A DNA stretch of 64,000 nucleotides from Phenylobacterium zucineum HLK1. Lineage in GTDB: Bacteria; Pseudomonadota; Alphaproteobacteria; Caulobacterales; Caulobacteraceae. Each line of letters starts with the position of its first letter. Within the stretch, counting starts at the first letter, position 1. Under the pieces are notes generated by a model. It was not told where the DNA came from. It worked only from the letters and a program-made list of their open reading frames with translations, and searched no databases. Both the position numbers and the translations under genes were made by a program. The DNA is taken from the NCBI RefSeq assembly GCF_000017265.1, contig NC_011144.1:1404001-1468000 (forward strand), read 5' to 3'. Positions 42,621-52,628 of the stretch are shown one piece after another.

Positions 42621-43384
42621 CGGGCGGCCTCCGCGGTAGGGACGAGGCGGCCCTGGGGCGCGCCGGCCACGTCGCGGCCGATGAGCAGGTCGCCGATGCG
42701 GTGCGAGGCGCCGTCGTAGAATCCGGCCTGGCCTTCCCAGGTCTTCGGGTTCCGGTAGGTGCCGAACACCATGTCCCAGATCGGAATGTCGCCGTAGTTG
42801 AAGCGGTGGACGCCGCGCTCGTGGTGCAGGGCGTGCATCTCGGGCCGGGCGACGAACCAGCCCAGCCATTTCGGCGTGCGCAGGTTGGCGTGCTGGAACA
42901 GCCCGCAGAAGGTGGCCGCGAGGAAGGCGATCAGCACCGCCTCGGGGGCGAAACCGAACACGAACACCAGGGTGAAGCTGCCGACGAAGGCCCAGCCCAC
43001 CATGTCCAGCGGGTGGAAATAGAGCGCGCCCCAGATGTCCACCCGCTCGGCGCTGTGGTGGGTCTGGTGGAACAGCCGCCACAGCACGTCCGAGCCGTGC
43101 ATGGTCCGGTGCCAGGCGTAGACGCCGAGCTCATAGGCCAGGAAGGCGAGCGGCGCGGCGGCCCACAGCGGCAGGTCCTTCAGGTCGAACAGGGTGTGCT
43201 CGCCCAGGAATCCGTCCCACAGGAAGGGGGCGCGGGTCGAGACGTACCAGTAGAGCACGGCCGCGAGGACGCCCTTCACGCGCCAGCCGCGCACGGCGGG
43301 GAACGCGCGGGCGGGCGCCGCGAGGTCGATGGCCGCGAAAGCGGCGAACAGGCCGAACAGCCAGAAATCGTATAGGCCGAACAC
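42617..43384 (-). CDS. Sterol desaturase/fatty acid hydroxylase family membrane protein
   Basis: The 255-residue protein has several hydrophobic helices and the histidine clusters of this diiron family: HRTMH, HQTHH and HALHH. Members put oxygen on lipids, sterols or carotenoids at the membrane; which one cannot be told. I choose GTG 43384 because AAAGGAG lies about 8 bases upstream and the protein then starts at FGLYDFWLFGLF. An upstream GTG (43438) would add 18 basic residues lying over the inverted repeat. It heads the operon with the hydrolase, the homocysteine methyltransferase and UrcA. Confidence 0.85.
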   Translation of the reverse strand: MFGLYDFWLFGLFAAFAAIDLAAPARAFPAVRGWRVKGVLAAVLYWYVSTRAPFLWDGFLGEHTLFDLKDLPLWAAAPLAFLAYELGVYAWHRTMHGSDVLWRLFHQTHHSAERVDIWGALYFHPLDMVGWAFVGSFTLVFVFGFAPEAVLIAFLAATFCGLFQHANLRTPKWLGWFVARPEMHALHHERGVHRFNYGDIPIWDMVFGTYRNPKTWEGQAGFYDGASHRIGDLLIGRDVAGAPQGRLVPTAEAAR

Positions 43385-43421
43385 GAGGGAGGCTCCTTTT
43401 CTCGGGCTTTTCCCCATAGGC

Positions 43422-43450
43422 GTGAGCCTGCGCCTCACATCGTGAGGCGC
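43422..43450. promoter_or_regulatory. Perfect 9-bp inverted repeat with an overlapping alternative repeat
   Basis: GCGCCTCAC (43430-43438) and GTGAGGCGC (43442-43450) are perfect inverted repeats with a 3-base loop. A further GTGAG at 43422-43426 can pair with the same CTCAC, so two mutually exclusive hairpins are possible. The element lies between the TPR gene stop and the sterol desaturase-like gene on the minus strand. No T-run follows in either direction. Confidence 0.5.
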
Positions 43451-43454
43451 GCTG

Positions 43455-45278
43455 TCAGGCGATGCTCCAGCGGACGTTGGTCTCCGGTTCGTAGCTGCAG
43501 AAGGCGCCGGTGCGGATCGAGGCCTTGAGGTGCCGGCCGAGCTCGGGGTGGGCCTCGGCGACCTTCTTGATGGCGCTGCGGATGCGCCAGGTGACGGCCG
43601 TGCGGGCTTTCTCCACCGGATCCCCCAGCGTGCGGCCGCGGCCGCCCAGGCCGATGGCGGCCGAGAGCTGTTCGATCAGGGCGTCCAACTCGGCGCCGAG
43701 CCGTTCGGAGCGGGCGAGGTCCCCGTCGCGCTCGGCGTCGGCCAGCGCCGCCTGCAGGTCGCGGATGCGGGCGTGACAGGACGCCCGGGCGCGGCCGTCC
43801 ATCAGCGGGCCGGCGTTCCCCTCGGCGACCCGGCCGGCCAGGTCCATGCAGTGGATCCGCTCGCGGGGGCTGGCGAGCAGCAGGGCGATGTCGCGGCAGC
43901 CCTTCATGTCGGGCAGGTGGACGCTGCGGCCCTTGTAGTGGGCCTGCCAGACGCCGCCGACGAGGCCGAACCGGCCGGTCTCGGCGCCGTCCTCGTGCCG
44001 ATAGGCCCTGCCGCTGATCGGGCCGGTCAGCCCGGCCTTGCGCAGGCCCTCGACCAGCCGTTCCCGATCGGCCTCGCGCGAGAACGGATTGACGTGCAGC
44101 AGATAGTCCAGCGGCTCGCCCGGGCGCGGCTCGCGGCCGAAGGTGATCTTCTCGCGGAAGGTCTCGAGGAACATGGCGTGCTGGCGGCGCGCCTCGTCCA
44201 TCCGGCCGAGATGCGCGTAGGTCGCGGCCATGTAGGCGGACTGGTCCACCATCATGTGCGGCGGCGAGGCCTCGGCGAGGGCGATCCCGTCCTCCAGGCG
44301 CTGGGCCATGAAGCAGGCCAGGAAGGCGTAGATGTAGTACCAGGGCTCGTGCAGCGGATTGAGCCGGAAGGCCTTCTCCGCCATCGAAAGCGCCCGGTCG
44401 TCCTCGCCCAGGTAGCTCCACCAGACGCAGGTCTGCATCAGGGCGTCGGCGTTGTTGGGCGACAGCGCCAGCACCCGCTCCAGGTGCCGGCGGCCCTGGC
44501 CCCAGTTGCGACGGTAGATGTGGATCCTGGCGAGGACCGCCTGGACGAGGTGGTCGCTGTCGTCGAGTTCGGCGGCGCGGCAGGCGTAGTCGAAGGCCAG
44601 GCGCTCGGCCTCCTCCCAGCAGTTCCAGCTCTGGCAGCTCCAGTCGTTGAAGTGGCTGAGCGACAGGCCGGCGTAGGCGCGGGCGTAGGTGGGATCGAGC
44701 TCCAGGGCGCGCTGGAACAGGGCCCGCGCCTCGGCGTCGGCCTCGCTGGTGCCCCTGCGCAGCACTTCGCGTCCGCGCAACCAGAGGTCGTAGGCCTCCA
44801 GGCTGCTGGTCGGCCGGTGACGCGCCTCGCTGAGCCGTGCGGTGTCGATCCGCGTGGAGAGCTGGTTGGCCACGGCGGCGGCGACCTCGTTCTCCACGGC
44901 GTGGAGGCTGGCCAGCGAGACGTCGTAGTCGCCGCTCCAGGCGAGCCGGCCGGTGGCGGTCTCGATCAGATTGACCTTCACCTTCAGCGCCTGGTTCGGG
45001 GTCCCCGCGCGAAGGGATGAATCCAGCAGGTGGGTGACCCCGAAGTCCTCGTGCAGCCGGGCCGGGACGAGCTGCTCCGGCGTGAGCGACAGCGACGTTC
45101 GGGCGGCCAGCACCTCGAAGTTCGGGAAGCGCGCGAGCTCGGAGATCACGTCCTCCAGGAAGGCGGACGCGATGCGCGCGGCCTCGGGCTCGGAGGGCGC
45201 GGCGGCGAAGGGCGCAACGGCAATGGCGGCGGCCCGGCGATCCCGCGCCGGGCCGACCGCGTCTCGTTTGAAGAACAT
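43455..45278 (-). CDS. TPR protein with FlgO/TolB-N-like N-terminal domain
   Basis: The protein has 607 residues if started at ATG 45278; ATGs at 45296 and 45317 are also possible and none has a clear ribosome site. The N-terminal domain (IAVAPF, then SAFLEDVISELARFPNFEVLAART and LDSSLRAGT...TGRLAWSGDYDVS) matches the part that usually follows a CadC-like DNA-binding or adenylate cyclase domain. No such effector domain is present. TPR-like helices follow (SSLEAYDLWLRGREVL, ALFQRALELDPTYARAYAGLS, NNADALMQTC, AFRLNPLHEPW). The C-terminus has KARTAVTWRIRSAIKKVAEAHPELGRHLKASIRTG, a block often found at the end of TPR regulators. Its role is unknown. Confidence 0.75.
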   Translation of the reverse strand: MFFKRDAVGPARDRRAAAIAVAPFAAAPSEPEAARIASAFLEDVISELARFPNFEVLAARTSLSLTPEQLVPARLHEDFGVTHLLDSSLRAGTPNQALKVKVNLIETATGRLAWSGDYDVSLASLHAVENEVAAAVANQLSTRIDTARLSEARHRPTSSLEAYDLWLRGREVLRRGTSEADAEARALFQRALELDPTYARAYAGLSLSHFNDWSCQSWNCWEEAERLAFDYACRAAELDDSDHLVQAVLARIHIYRRNWGQGRRHLERVLALSPNNADALMQTCVWWSYLGEDDRALSMAEKAFRLNPLHEPWYYIYAFLACFMAQRLEDGIALAEASPPHMMVDQSAYMAATYAHLGRMDEARRQHAMFLETFREKITFGREPRPGEPLDYLLHVNPFSREADRERLVEGLRKAGLTGPISGRAYRHEDGAETGRFGLVGGVWQAHYKGRSVHLPDMKGCRDIALLLASPRERIHCMDLAGRVAEGNAGPLMDGRARASCHARIRDLQAALADAERDGDLARSERLGAELDALIEQLSAAIGLGGRGRTLGDPVEKARTAVTWRIRSAIKKVAEAHPELGRHLKASIRTGAFCSYEPETNVRWSIA

Positions 45279-45398
45279 GGTTCGCTGATACAGCATCGCC
45301 GCGCGCGGATAAACCATGACGCGAGCTTTCTGGCGCGGCGCTTGCCTTTTGCCGTCTGCCGGAGCGGCGCCTGTGCCGCTCCGGGACGGAGTCCGGAC

Positions 45399-46115
45399 GT
45401 GGTTTCGAGCGTCGCGAGCCTGAAGCATCTCTCCGCCGGCCGGTGGCCGGTCGCTTCCGTGCGCCCGCAGCCGGCCCGGACCGAGTCGACGACGGAAGCG
45501 GCGCGGACCGGGAGAGGGGCCCAGGTCCGCGCCCACCACGGCGTGGACCGGCCGGCGTTCGCCGCCGACGCCATGGCCGCGCTGCTGAACGCTCAGGGCG
45601 GGGTGGACTGGCGCGAGGTCCGAGACGAGATCAGGGACGACGTCCGCGACGCCGTCGAGGACCTGCTGGAGCGCCTGCGCGAGCGGCATGGCCACGGCCG
45701 GCCGCGCGGCCCGAAGCCGCACGATCCGCCGCCGTCGGACCCGCCGCCCTCGACCGAACCGCCGCCGACCGAGCCGCCGCCCGTCGTGGTCCAGCCGGCG
45801 CCGGTGGTGGACGATCCCGCGCCGGCCCGCTTCCTCGAGAGCGTGCGCGCGCAGCTGCGCGCCGACGCCGGACCGGCCGCGCCGACCACGCCGTTCTCGC
45901 AGCGGAACAAGCCGGCGGCGCCTGCGCCGCGGCCGGCGGGCGGGCCCCTGGCTGCTTTCCACACGCCCGGCGTCTTCACCCAGGCCCAGGCGGGCGCGAT
46001 GCGCGCCACCGTGCAGGCCCAGGCCGGCGTCGCCCTGCTGCAGGCCGCGCAGATGAGCCTCTACGGCCAGCCGCCGGGCGCCGCGAACCCGTTCCGGATC
46101 AGCGCCTTCGCCTGA
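45399..46115 (+). CDS. Proline-rich protein of unknown function
   Basis: The 238-residue protein is not recognised. It has a short charged helix ([31 protein letters not shown], about residues 68-98) followed by about 30 residues of Pro-rich linker with [19 protein letters not shown], and a C-terminal Ala/Gln-rich segment ([31 protein letters not shown]). No signal peptide or membrane helix is seen. I choose GTG 45399 because GGAG lies at 45388-45391 with 7-base spacing. It diverges from the TPR gene and precedes pccB. Codon use is like its neighbours, so it looks real, but it remains hypothetical. Confidence 0.6.
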   Translation: MVSSVASLKHLSAGRWPVASVRPQPARTESTTEAARTGRGAQVRAHHGVDRPAFAADAMAALLNAQGGVDWREVRDEIRDDVRDAVEDLLERLRERHGHGRPRGPKPHDPPPSDPPPSTEPPPTEPPPVVVQPAPVVDDPAPARFLESVRAQLRADAGPAAPTTPFSQRNKPAAPAPRPAGGPLAAFHTPGVFTQAQAGAMRATVQAQAGVALLQAAQMSLYGQPPGAANPFRISAFA

Positions 46116-46166
46116 ACCCCGCCCGCGGCTCACCCCGCGTGAGCTTGCGTGGGCGGATGGTCCCGA

Positions 46167-46194
46167 CTACGCCTTCCCCCACTTAGGTGAGGGG
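46167..46194 (+). promoter_or_regulatory. C-run leader upstream of pccB that can pair with its Shine-Dalgarno
   Basis: CTACGCCT (46167-46174), TCCCCC (46175-46180) and GAGGGG (46189-46194) give the same C-run to G-run spacing of 15 bases as at 14085/14100 and 36401/36416. CAC-TTAG-GTG between them adds three more base pairs to the possible hairpin. Confidence 0.45.
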
Positions 46195-46200
46195 TTGTTC

Positions 46201-47733
<1,533 letters not shown>

Positions 47734-47817
47734 GACGCGGAACGACCGTCGCCGTCCCTTGTTCTGCCAATGAGGCGGGCGCGCGCCCGCAGGCCCTGCA
47801 GAACAGGAGGATTCCCC

Positions 47818-49131
47818 ATGCCCGACCGGTGGATGGACGAGCGCGAACGGCGCTGGCGTGACCGCAGCAACTGGCGCAGCGAGGCCTATGGCCGCGGCGG
47901 CGAGGGCGAGCGGCAGACCCGGATCTGGGGCGAGGACCGCACCTGGGGCGGCCCGGCCGACGACGACTACGGCCCGGGGCGCGGCGCCCGCTTCGAAGGC
48001 CGCGACCGCGACCGGGTGTTCGGCGAGGAGGATTCCGGCGTCGCCTACAACCGCCCGAACGTGCGTCCCGGCGGAGGCGCGTACGGCGCCGGCGGCGGCT
48101 ATGGCGGCGGCGAGAGCTACGGGCGCGGCGCGGGCGGCGGCCGCGACTGGCGCGACGAACGTGGCGGCCGCCAGGCCCGCCAGGATCGACCCGCCTGGCA
48201 GGACCGCGACTACGGCGGGGTGAGCCCGGCCATGGAGCACGACGAGTACGACGCCGAGCGTGACCGCGAACGCGGCCTGCGCTTCGGGCGGCAGGACTAC
48301 ACGCGCGGCGGCCGCTTCTACGGCGACGACCGCCGCCAGCCGATCTACCGCGAGGAGTGGGGCCAGGGCGCGCCCGAGTACGGCCCGGCTCCGCGCGGCT
48401 ACGACGCCGGCCGCGAGCGCGGCGGATACGGCTCCGCCTACGGCAACCGCGAGCTCGAGAGCCGCTACGCCCGCGAGATGGGCGGGCGCATGGCTTCGGG
48501 GGGCGTCGGCGGCTACGACTTCGAGCGCGGCTACGGCGACGGCGGCCGCGAGCAGGAGCGCGGCGGCTGGGACCGCGACCGCGAGGCCGGGCGGGACCGC
48601 TCGGGCGGCGGCTTCTTCCAGAAGGTGACCAGCTGGTTCGGCGACGCCGTCGACGAGGTCCGGCGCGATCTGTCGGGCGAGCGGAGCGGCCAGCGCTACG
48701 GCGCCGACTACGGCCGGGAGGCCCGCCGGGAGGCCCCTTGGGAAGATCGCGGCCACCGCGGCCGGGGCCCGAAGGACTACAAGCGCTCGGACGAGCGGAT
48801 CAGCGACGAGGCCCACGATCGCCTGACCGACGATCCCTGGCTGGACGCCTCGAACATCAACGTCTCGGTGTCGGGCGGAGAGGTGACGCTCTCGGGGACC
48901 GTCGAGACGCGCGAGGCCAAGCATCGGGCCGAGCGCCTCGTCGAGGACATCTCCGGCGTCAGCCACGTGCAGAACAACCTGCGCATCGACCAGGGCGGGT
49001 TCTTCACCAGCCCCGGCAAGGGCTATGGCGACAGCGTCATGGACGCCCAGATGCGGGACGAGGGCGCGACGGCGGGCGGCAAGTCCGGCGAGGATGCAGC
49101 CTCCACCCGCAGCACCACCCGGCGGACCTGA
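47818..49131 (+). CDS. BON-domain protein with long Gly/Arg/Tyr/Asp-rich region
   Basis: The 437-residue protein has a low-complexity first part rich in Gly, Arg, Tyr, Asp and Glu (for example GRDRDRVFG, GGGYGGGESYGRGAGGGRDW), which is probably disordered. A short SWFGDAVDEVRRDLSG motif leads to a single C-terminal BON domain (about residues 323-388: DEAHDRLTDDPWLDASNINVSVSGGEVTLSGTV, with the conserved Gly residues). BON domains bind phospholipid or polymer and are often stress-induced. No signal peptide is seen, so it may be cytoplasmic. AGGAGG precedes the ATG at 47818. It ends 12 bases from the convergent PhyH gene. Confidence 0.82.
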   Translation: MPDRWMDERERRWRDRSNWRSEAYGRGGEGERQTRIWGEDRTWGGPADDDYGPGRGARFEGRDRDRVFGEEDSGVAYNRPNVRPGGGAYGAGGGYGGGESYGRGAGGGRDWRDERGGRQARQDRPAWQDRDYGGVSPAMEHDEYDAERDRERGLRFGRQDYTRGGRFYGDDRRQPIYREEWGQGAPEYGPAPRGYDAGRERGGYGSAYGNRELESRYAREMGGRMASGGVGGYDFERGYGDGGREQERGGWDRDREAGRDRSGGGFFQKVTSWFGDAVDEVRRDLSGERSGQRYGADYGREARREAPWEDRGHRGRGPKDYKRSDERISDEAHDRLTDDPWLDASNINVSVSGGEVTLSGTVETREAKHRAERLVEDISGVSHVQNNLRIDQGGFFTSPGKGYGDSVMDAQMRDEGATAGGKSGEDAASTRSTTRRT

Positions 49132-49143
49132 GCCCGCCGGCGG

Positions 49144-49941
49144 TCAGTAGGCGAACGCCCGGTAGGTTTCGGCCGGCCGGGCGGCCTCGGCCTTGGTCTC
49201 GAACACGGGATTGTGCCGCAGCCAGCGGCGCGCCCGCTCGGGAAGGGCGACCAGCACCTCGGCGGGTATGCGGACGTTGACCTCGGGCCGGTGCAGCCAC
49301 CGGCGCGAGTAGCCGATCACCACCATCGGCCGCGGCGTTCCGGTGCGGTTCGGCGTCCCGCGATGGATGTGCCGCACGTCGCGGACCATCACGTCGCCGC
49401 GCGCCATGTAAGCCTTCACCAGCGGGATCTCGCCGCTCTCGACCTTCGCCATGCCTTCGGTCTTGGACAGCATGTGGGTGCCGGGGGCGTACTCCATCGG
49501 CCCGTTCTCGTCCGTGACATCCACCAGCGGGAAGTTGACCGCCAGCTGGTAGGGCGGGGTCTCCGCGCCGCTCTCCGGGAACAGCAGTTGAGTGTCGCGG
49601 TGCAGCTCCTGGTGCTCGGAACCGGCCAGCGGCGTGTCGCTGGCGAGCTGGCACATCACCCCATCGGCCCCCACCAGCTCCTCCACGACCGCCATGACCG
49701 CGTCGTTGTCGATGATCGCCGGATCGGCCCAAAGGTCCTGCAAGGGCAGGGTGACGTAGTAGCGGTGGGCGCCGCGGTTCGGATTGTCCCCCTCGCGGCG
49801 GACCGCGGCGGCGAGCAGCGGCCCGAACGCCTCGTTCCAGGCGTCGATGGTCTCGGCGGGGATCAGCCCCTTGAGGACGGTGACGCTGGTTTCGCGTACC
49901 TCGTCGGCGTGGGCGCGGGCTTGTTCGGGCGAGAGAGTCAT
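49144..49941 (-). CDS. Phytanoyl-CoA dioxygenase (PhyH) family protein
   Basis: The 265-residue protein belongs to the Fe(II)/2-oxoglutarate oxygenases. The first iron ligands are seen as HRD in EHQELHRDTQLLF and the distal His in VRDVRHIHRGTPNRTG, with a 2-oxoglutarate-binding Arg probably in the same GTPNRTGTPRPM stretch. NFPLVDVTDENGPMEYAPGTHML is typical of PhyH proteins. The substrate is unknown. I use ATG 49941 (MTLSPEQARAHADE); the frame is open 30 codons upstream but with atypical sequence. It is convergent with the BON gene and on the same strand as msrB. Confidence 0.85.
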   Translation of the reverse strand: MTLSPEQARAHADEVRETSVTVLKGLIPAETIDAWNEAFGPLLAAAVRREGDNPNRGAHRYYVTLPLQDLWADPAIIDNDAVMAVVEELVGADGVMCQLASDTPLAGSEHQELHRDTQLLFPESGAETPPYQLAVNFPLVDVTDENGPMEYAPGTHMLSKTEGMAKVESGEIPLVKAYMARGDVMVRDVRHIHRGTPNRTGTPRPMVVIGYSRRWLHRPEVNVRIPAEVLVALPERARRWLRHNPVFETKAEAARPAETYRAFAY

Positions 49942-50044
49942 CGGGGGCGTCCGGCTGTGGCGTACGGACGATAGACCCGCGGTCATGGCCACGCTTGGCG
50001 GGCGGATCGTCGCAGCCGGCCGCCTATCCACAGGCGCGTGCGGC

Positions 50045-50533
50045 TCAGGCGCTTTCGAAGTGCGCGTTGTCGCCGCGCCCCAGGGGATCGCGCAGCGGCT
50101 GGCCGGTGGGCACGAACTCCAGCGAGACGGAATTGATGCAGTACCGCAGGCGGGTCGGCGGCGGCCCGTCGGGGAAGACGTGGCCCTGGTGGCTGTCGCA
50201 GCGGGCGCAGCGCGTCTCGATCCGGACCATGCCGTAGGAGGTGTCGCGCACCCCCTTCACATGCGCCTCGTCGTACGGCGCCCAGAAGGACGGCCAGCCG
50301 GTGCCGCTCTCGAACTTGGTCTGATGCCGGAAAAGGGGCAGGGCGCAGAGGCGGCAGCAGTAGACGCCGTCGTCCTTCTGATCGAGCAGGCCGCCGCAGA
50401 AGGGCGCCTCGGTGCCGTGGCGCAGCAGCACCTCGGCCTGCTCGCGGGAGAGGCCTGCTTCCAGCCGCTTGCGTTCCTCTGCGTTAGGGGCTGAGAGATC
50501 GAATCCGGAGGGGGAGACCGCTGGCGTGCTCAT
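50045..50533 (-). CDS. msrB: Peptide-methionine (R)-S-oxide reductase
   Basis: The 162-residue enzyme reduces R-methionine sulfoxide in proteins. The catalytic Cys132 is in RYCINSVSLEF. Zinc is held by Cys60/Cys63 (YCCRLC) and Cys109/Cys112 (RCARC). The blocks KFESGTGWPSFW and SHQGHVFPDGPPPTRLRYCINS are diagnostic. No resolving Cys partner besides these is obvious. I take ATG 50533; its ribosome site is weak, and the upstream TTG (50542) is less likely. It diverges from pccA with 98 bases between the starts. It probably defends against oxidative damage. Confidence 0.95.
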   Translation of the reverse strand: MSTPAVSPSGFDLSAPNAEERKRLEAGLSREQAEVLLRHGTEAPFCGGLLDQKDDGVYCCRLCALPLFRHQTKFESGTGWPSFWAPYDEAHVKGVRDTSYGMVRIETRCARCDSHQGHVFPDGPPPTRLRYCINSVSLEFVPTGQPLRDPLGRGDNAHFESA

Positions 50534-50631
50534 GGACGCCAATCTAAGGTCGCCCCTTCGCGAGCGGAAGACGCGGGAGGCCGATTGCGCCTCCTTTGGC
50601 GGCCTGTGGGCTGTAGGGCGTAAGGGACGGA

Positions 50632-52605
50632 ATGTTTTCGAAGATCCTGATTGCGAACCGGGGCGAGATCGCCGTCCGGATCATCAAGACCTGCCGGCGG
50701 ATGGGGATCGCCACGGTGGTCGTCTACTCCGAGGCCGACGCCGATTCGATGGCGGTGGAGATGGCGGATGAGGCGGTCTTCATCGGCCCGCCCCCGGCGG
50801 CCCAGAGCTATCTGCTGCAGGACAAGATCGTGGAGGCGGTGCGCCAGACGGGCGCCGAGGCCGTCCACCCGGGATTCGGCTTCCTGTCCGAGAACGCGTC
50901 CTTCGCCCGCCGGCTGGCCGCCGAGAACATCGTCTTCATCGGCCCCAATCCCCAGGCCATCGAGGCCATGGGCGACAAGATCGAGTCCAAGAAGTTCGCC
51001 GCCAAGGCCGGCGTCTCGACGGTGCCGGGCCACGTGGGCGAGATCGACGACACGGGCCACGCCATCCGCATCTCCGAGGAGATCGGCTATCCGGTGATGA
51101 TCAAGGCCTCGGCCGGGGGCGGGGGCAAGGGCATCCGCGTCGCCTGGAGCCGGCAGGACGTGGAGGAAGGATTTCCCGCCGTCCGCGCCGAGGCCAAGGC
51201 CAGCTTCGGCGACGACCGCATCTTCATCGAGAAGTTCATCGAGAGCCCGCGCCACGTCGAGATCCAGGTGCTGGGGGACAAGCACGGCAACGTCGTCCAC
51301 CTGTTCGAGCGCGAGTGCTCGATCCAGCGCCGCAACCAGAAGGTCGTCGAGGAGGCTCCCAGCCCGCTGCTGGACGAGAAGACCCGCAAGGCGATGGGCG
51401 ACCAGGCCGTCGCCCTGGCCAAGGCCGTAGGCTACGACAGCGCCGGCACCGTCGAGTTCGTGGCGGGCCAGGACCGCAGCTTCTTTTTCCTCGAGATGAA
51501 CACCCGCCTGCAGGTGGAGCATCCGGTGACCGAGCTGATCACCGGGGTGGACCTGGTCGAGCAGATGATCCGCGTGGCCGCCGGCGAGACGCTGCCCTTC
51601 GCCCAGGACGACCTGAAGATCGACGGCTGGGCCATGGAAAGCCGGATTTACGCCGAGGACCCGTACCGCGGCTTCCTGCCCTCGATCGGCCGTCTCGTCC
51701 GCTACGACCCGCCGACCGAGGGGCCGGTGAAGGAGGGGATCGTCCGCAACGACGCCGGCGTGCGCGAGGGGGACGAGATCTCGATGTTCTACGATCCGAT
51801 GATCTCGAAGCTGTCCACTTGGGGGAAGACCCGCGACGCGGCCATCGACGCCATGGGTCGGGCCCTCGAGGACTTCCACATCGAGGGCCTGGGCCACAAC
51901 ATCCCGTTCCTGGCGGCGGTGATGGACCAGGACCGCTTCCGGTCGGGCAAGCTGTCGACGAACTACATCAAGGACGAGTTCCCGGACGGCTTCCACGGAC
52001 TCGAGCCCACGGAGGCCCAGCGCGACCTCATGGGGGCCGTGGCCGTCGCCATGCACCGCACGCTGGTGGCCCGGCAGGCGCCCGCGCTCGCCCGCGACGA
52101 GTGGATCGAGGTGGTCGGACACGAGAAGCGCCCCGTGCGGGTGCGCTCCGAGAGCGAGGCCCTCGTGGTCGAGAGGCCGGGACGCGACACCCGGCTGACA
52201 GACATCGACTGGCGGCCGGGCCGACCGCTGTTCCGCGGCAAGGTGGACGGCGAGCCCTTCACCGCGACGGTCAAGCCGGCCGCCGAGGGCTTCGTGATCC
52301 GCCACCGCGCCGCCCAGGCCCACGTGCTGGTGCTGACGCCGCGCTCGGCCGAGCTGCACGAGAAGCTGCCGCCGAAGAAGGCGGCCGACACCTCCAAGAT
52401 GGTGCTCTCGCCGATGCCGGGTCTGGTCGTCTCGATCGACGTGGCGACCGGCCAGGAGGTCAAGACCGGCGAGGTCGTCGCCGTCCTCGAGGCCATGAAG
52501 ATGCAGAACATCATCCGCGCCGAGCGCGACGGGGTGGTGAAGGCGGTCGGCGCCAAGCCGGGCGACAGCGTCGCGGCCGACGAGGTTCTGGTAGAGTTCG
52601 CCTAA
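50632..52605 (+). CDS. pccA: Propionyl-CoA carboxylase alpha subunit (biotin carboxylase plus BCCP)
   Basis: The 657-residue subunit carries biotin carboxylase (MFSKILIANRGEIAVRIIKTCR at the start, ATP-grasp region AGGGGKGIRVAW, LEMNTRLQVEHPVTELITGVDLVE), a linker and the biotin carrier domain at the end with EAMKMQN, where Lys623 takes the biotin. With PccB it forms the alpha6-beta6 enzyme. A short middle domain, IPF...KDEFPDGF to EVVGHEKRPV, is typical of PccA and differs from MccA. MccA-type function is the main alternative but is less likely given the adjacent pccB. It diverges from msrB. Confidence 0.95.
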   Translation: MFSKILIANRGEIAVRIIKTCRRMGIATVVVYSEADADSMAVEMADEAVFIGPPPAAQSYLLQDKIVEAVRQTGAEAVHPGFGFLSENASFARRLAAENIVFIGPNPQAIEAMGDKIESKKFAAKAGVSTVPGHVGEIDDTGHAIRISEEIGYPVMIKASAGGGGKGIRVAWSRQDVEEGFPAVRAEAKASFGDDRIFIEKFIESPRHVEIQVLGDKHGNVVHLFERECSIQRRNQKVVEEAPSPLLDEKTRKAMGDQAVALAKAVGYDSAGTVEFVAGQDRSFFFLEMNTRLQVEHPVTELITGVDLVEQMIRVAAGETLPFAQDDLKIDGWAMESRIYAEDPYRGFLPSIGRLVRYDPPTEGPVKEGIVRNDAGVREGDEISMFYDPMISKLSTWGKTRDAAIDAMGRALEDFHIEGLGHNIPFLAAVMDQDRFRSGKLSTNYIKDEFPDGFHGLEPTEAQRDLMGAVAVAMHRTLVARQAPALARDEWIEVVGHEKRPVRVRSESEALVVERPGRDTRLTDIDWRPGRPLFRGKVDGEPFTATVKPAAEGFVIRHRAAQAHVLVLTPRSAELHEKLPPKKAADTSKMVLSPMPGLVVSIDVATGQEVKTGEVVAVLEAMKMQNIIRAERDGVVKAVGAKPGDSVAADEVLVEFA

Positions 52606-52628
52606 GGGAATCGCCAGGCGGGGGCGCC

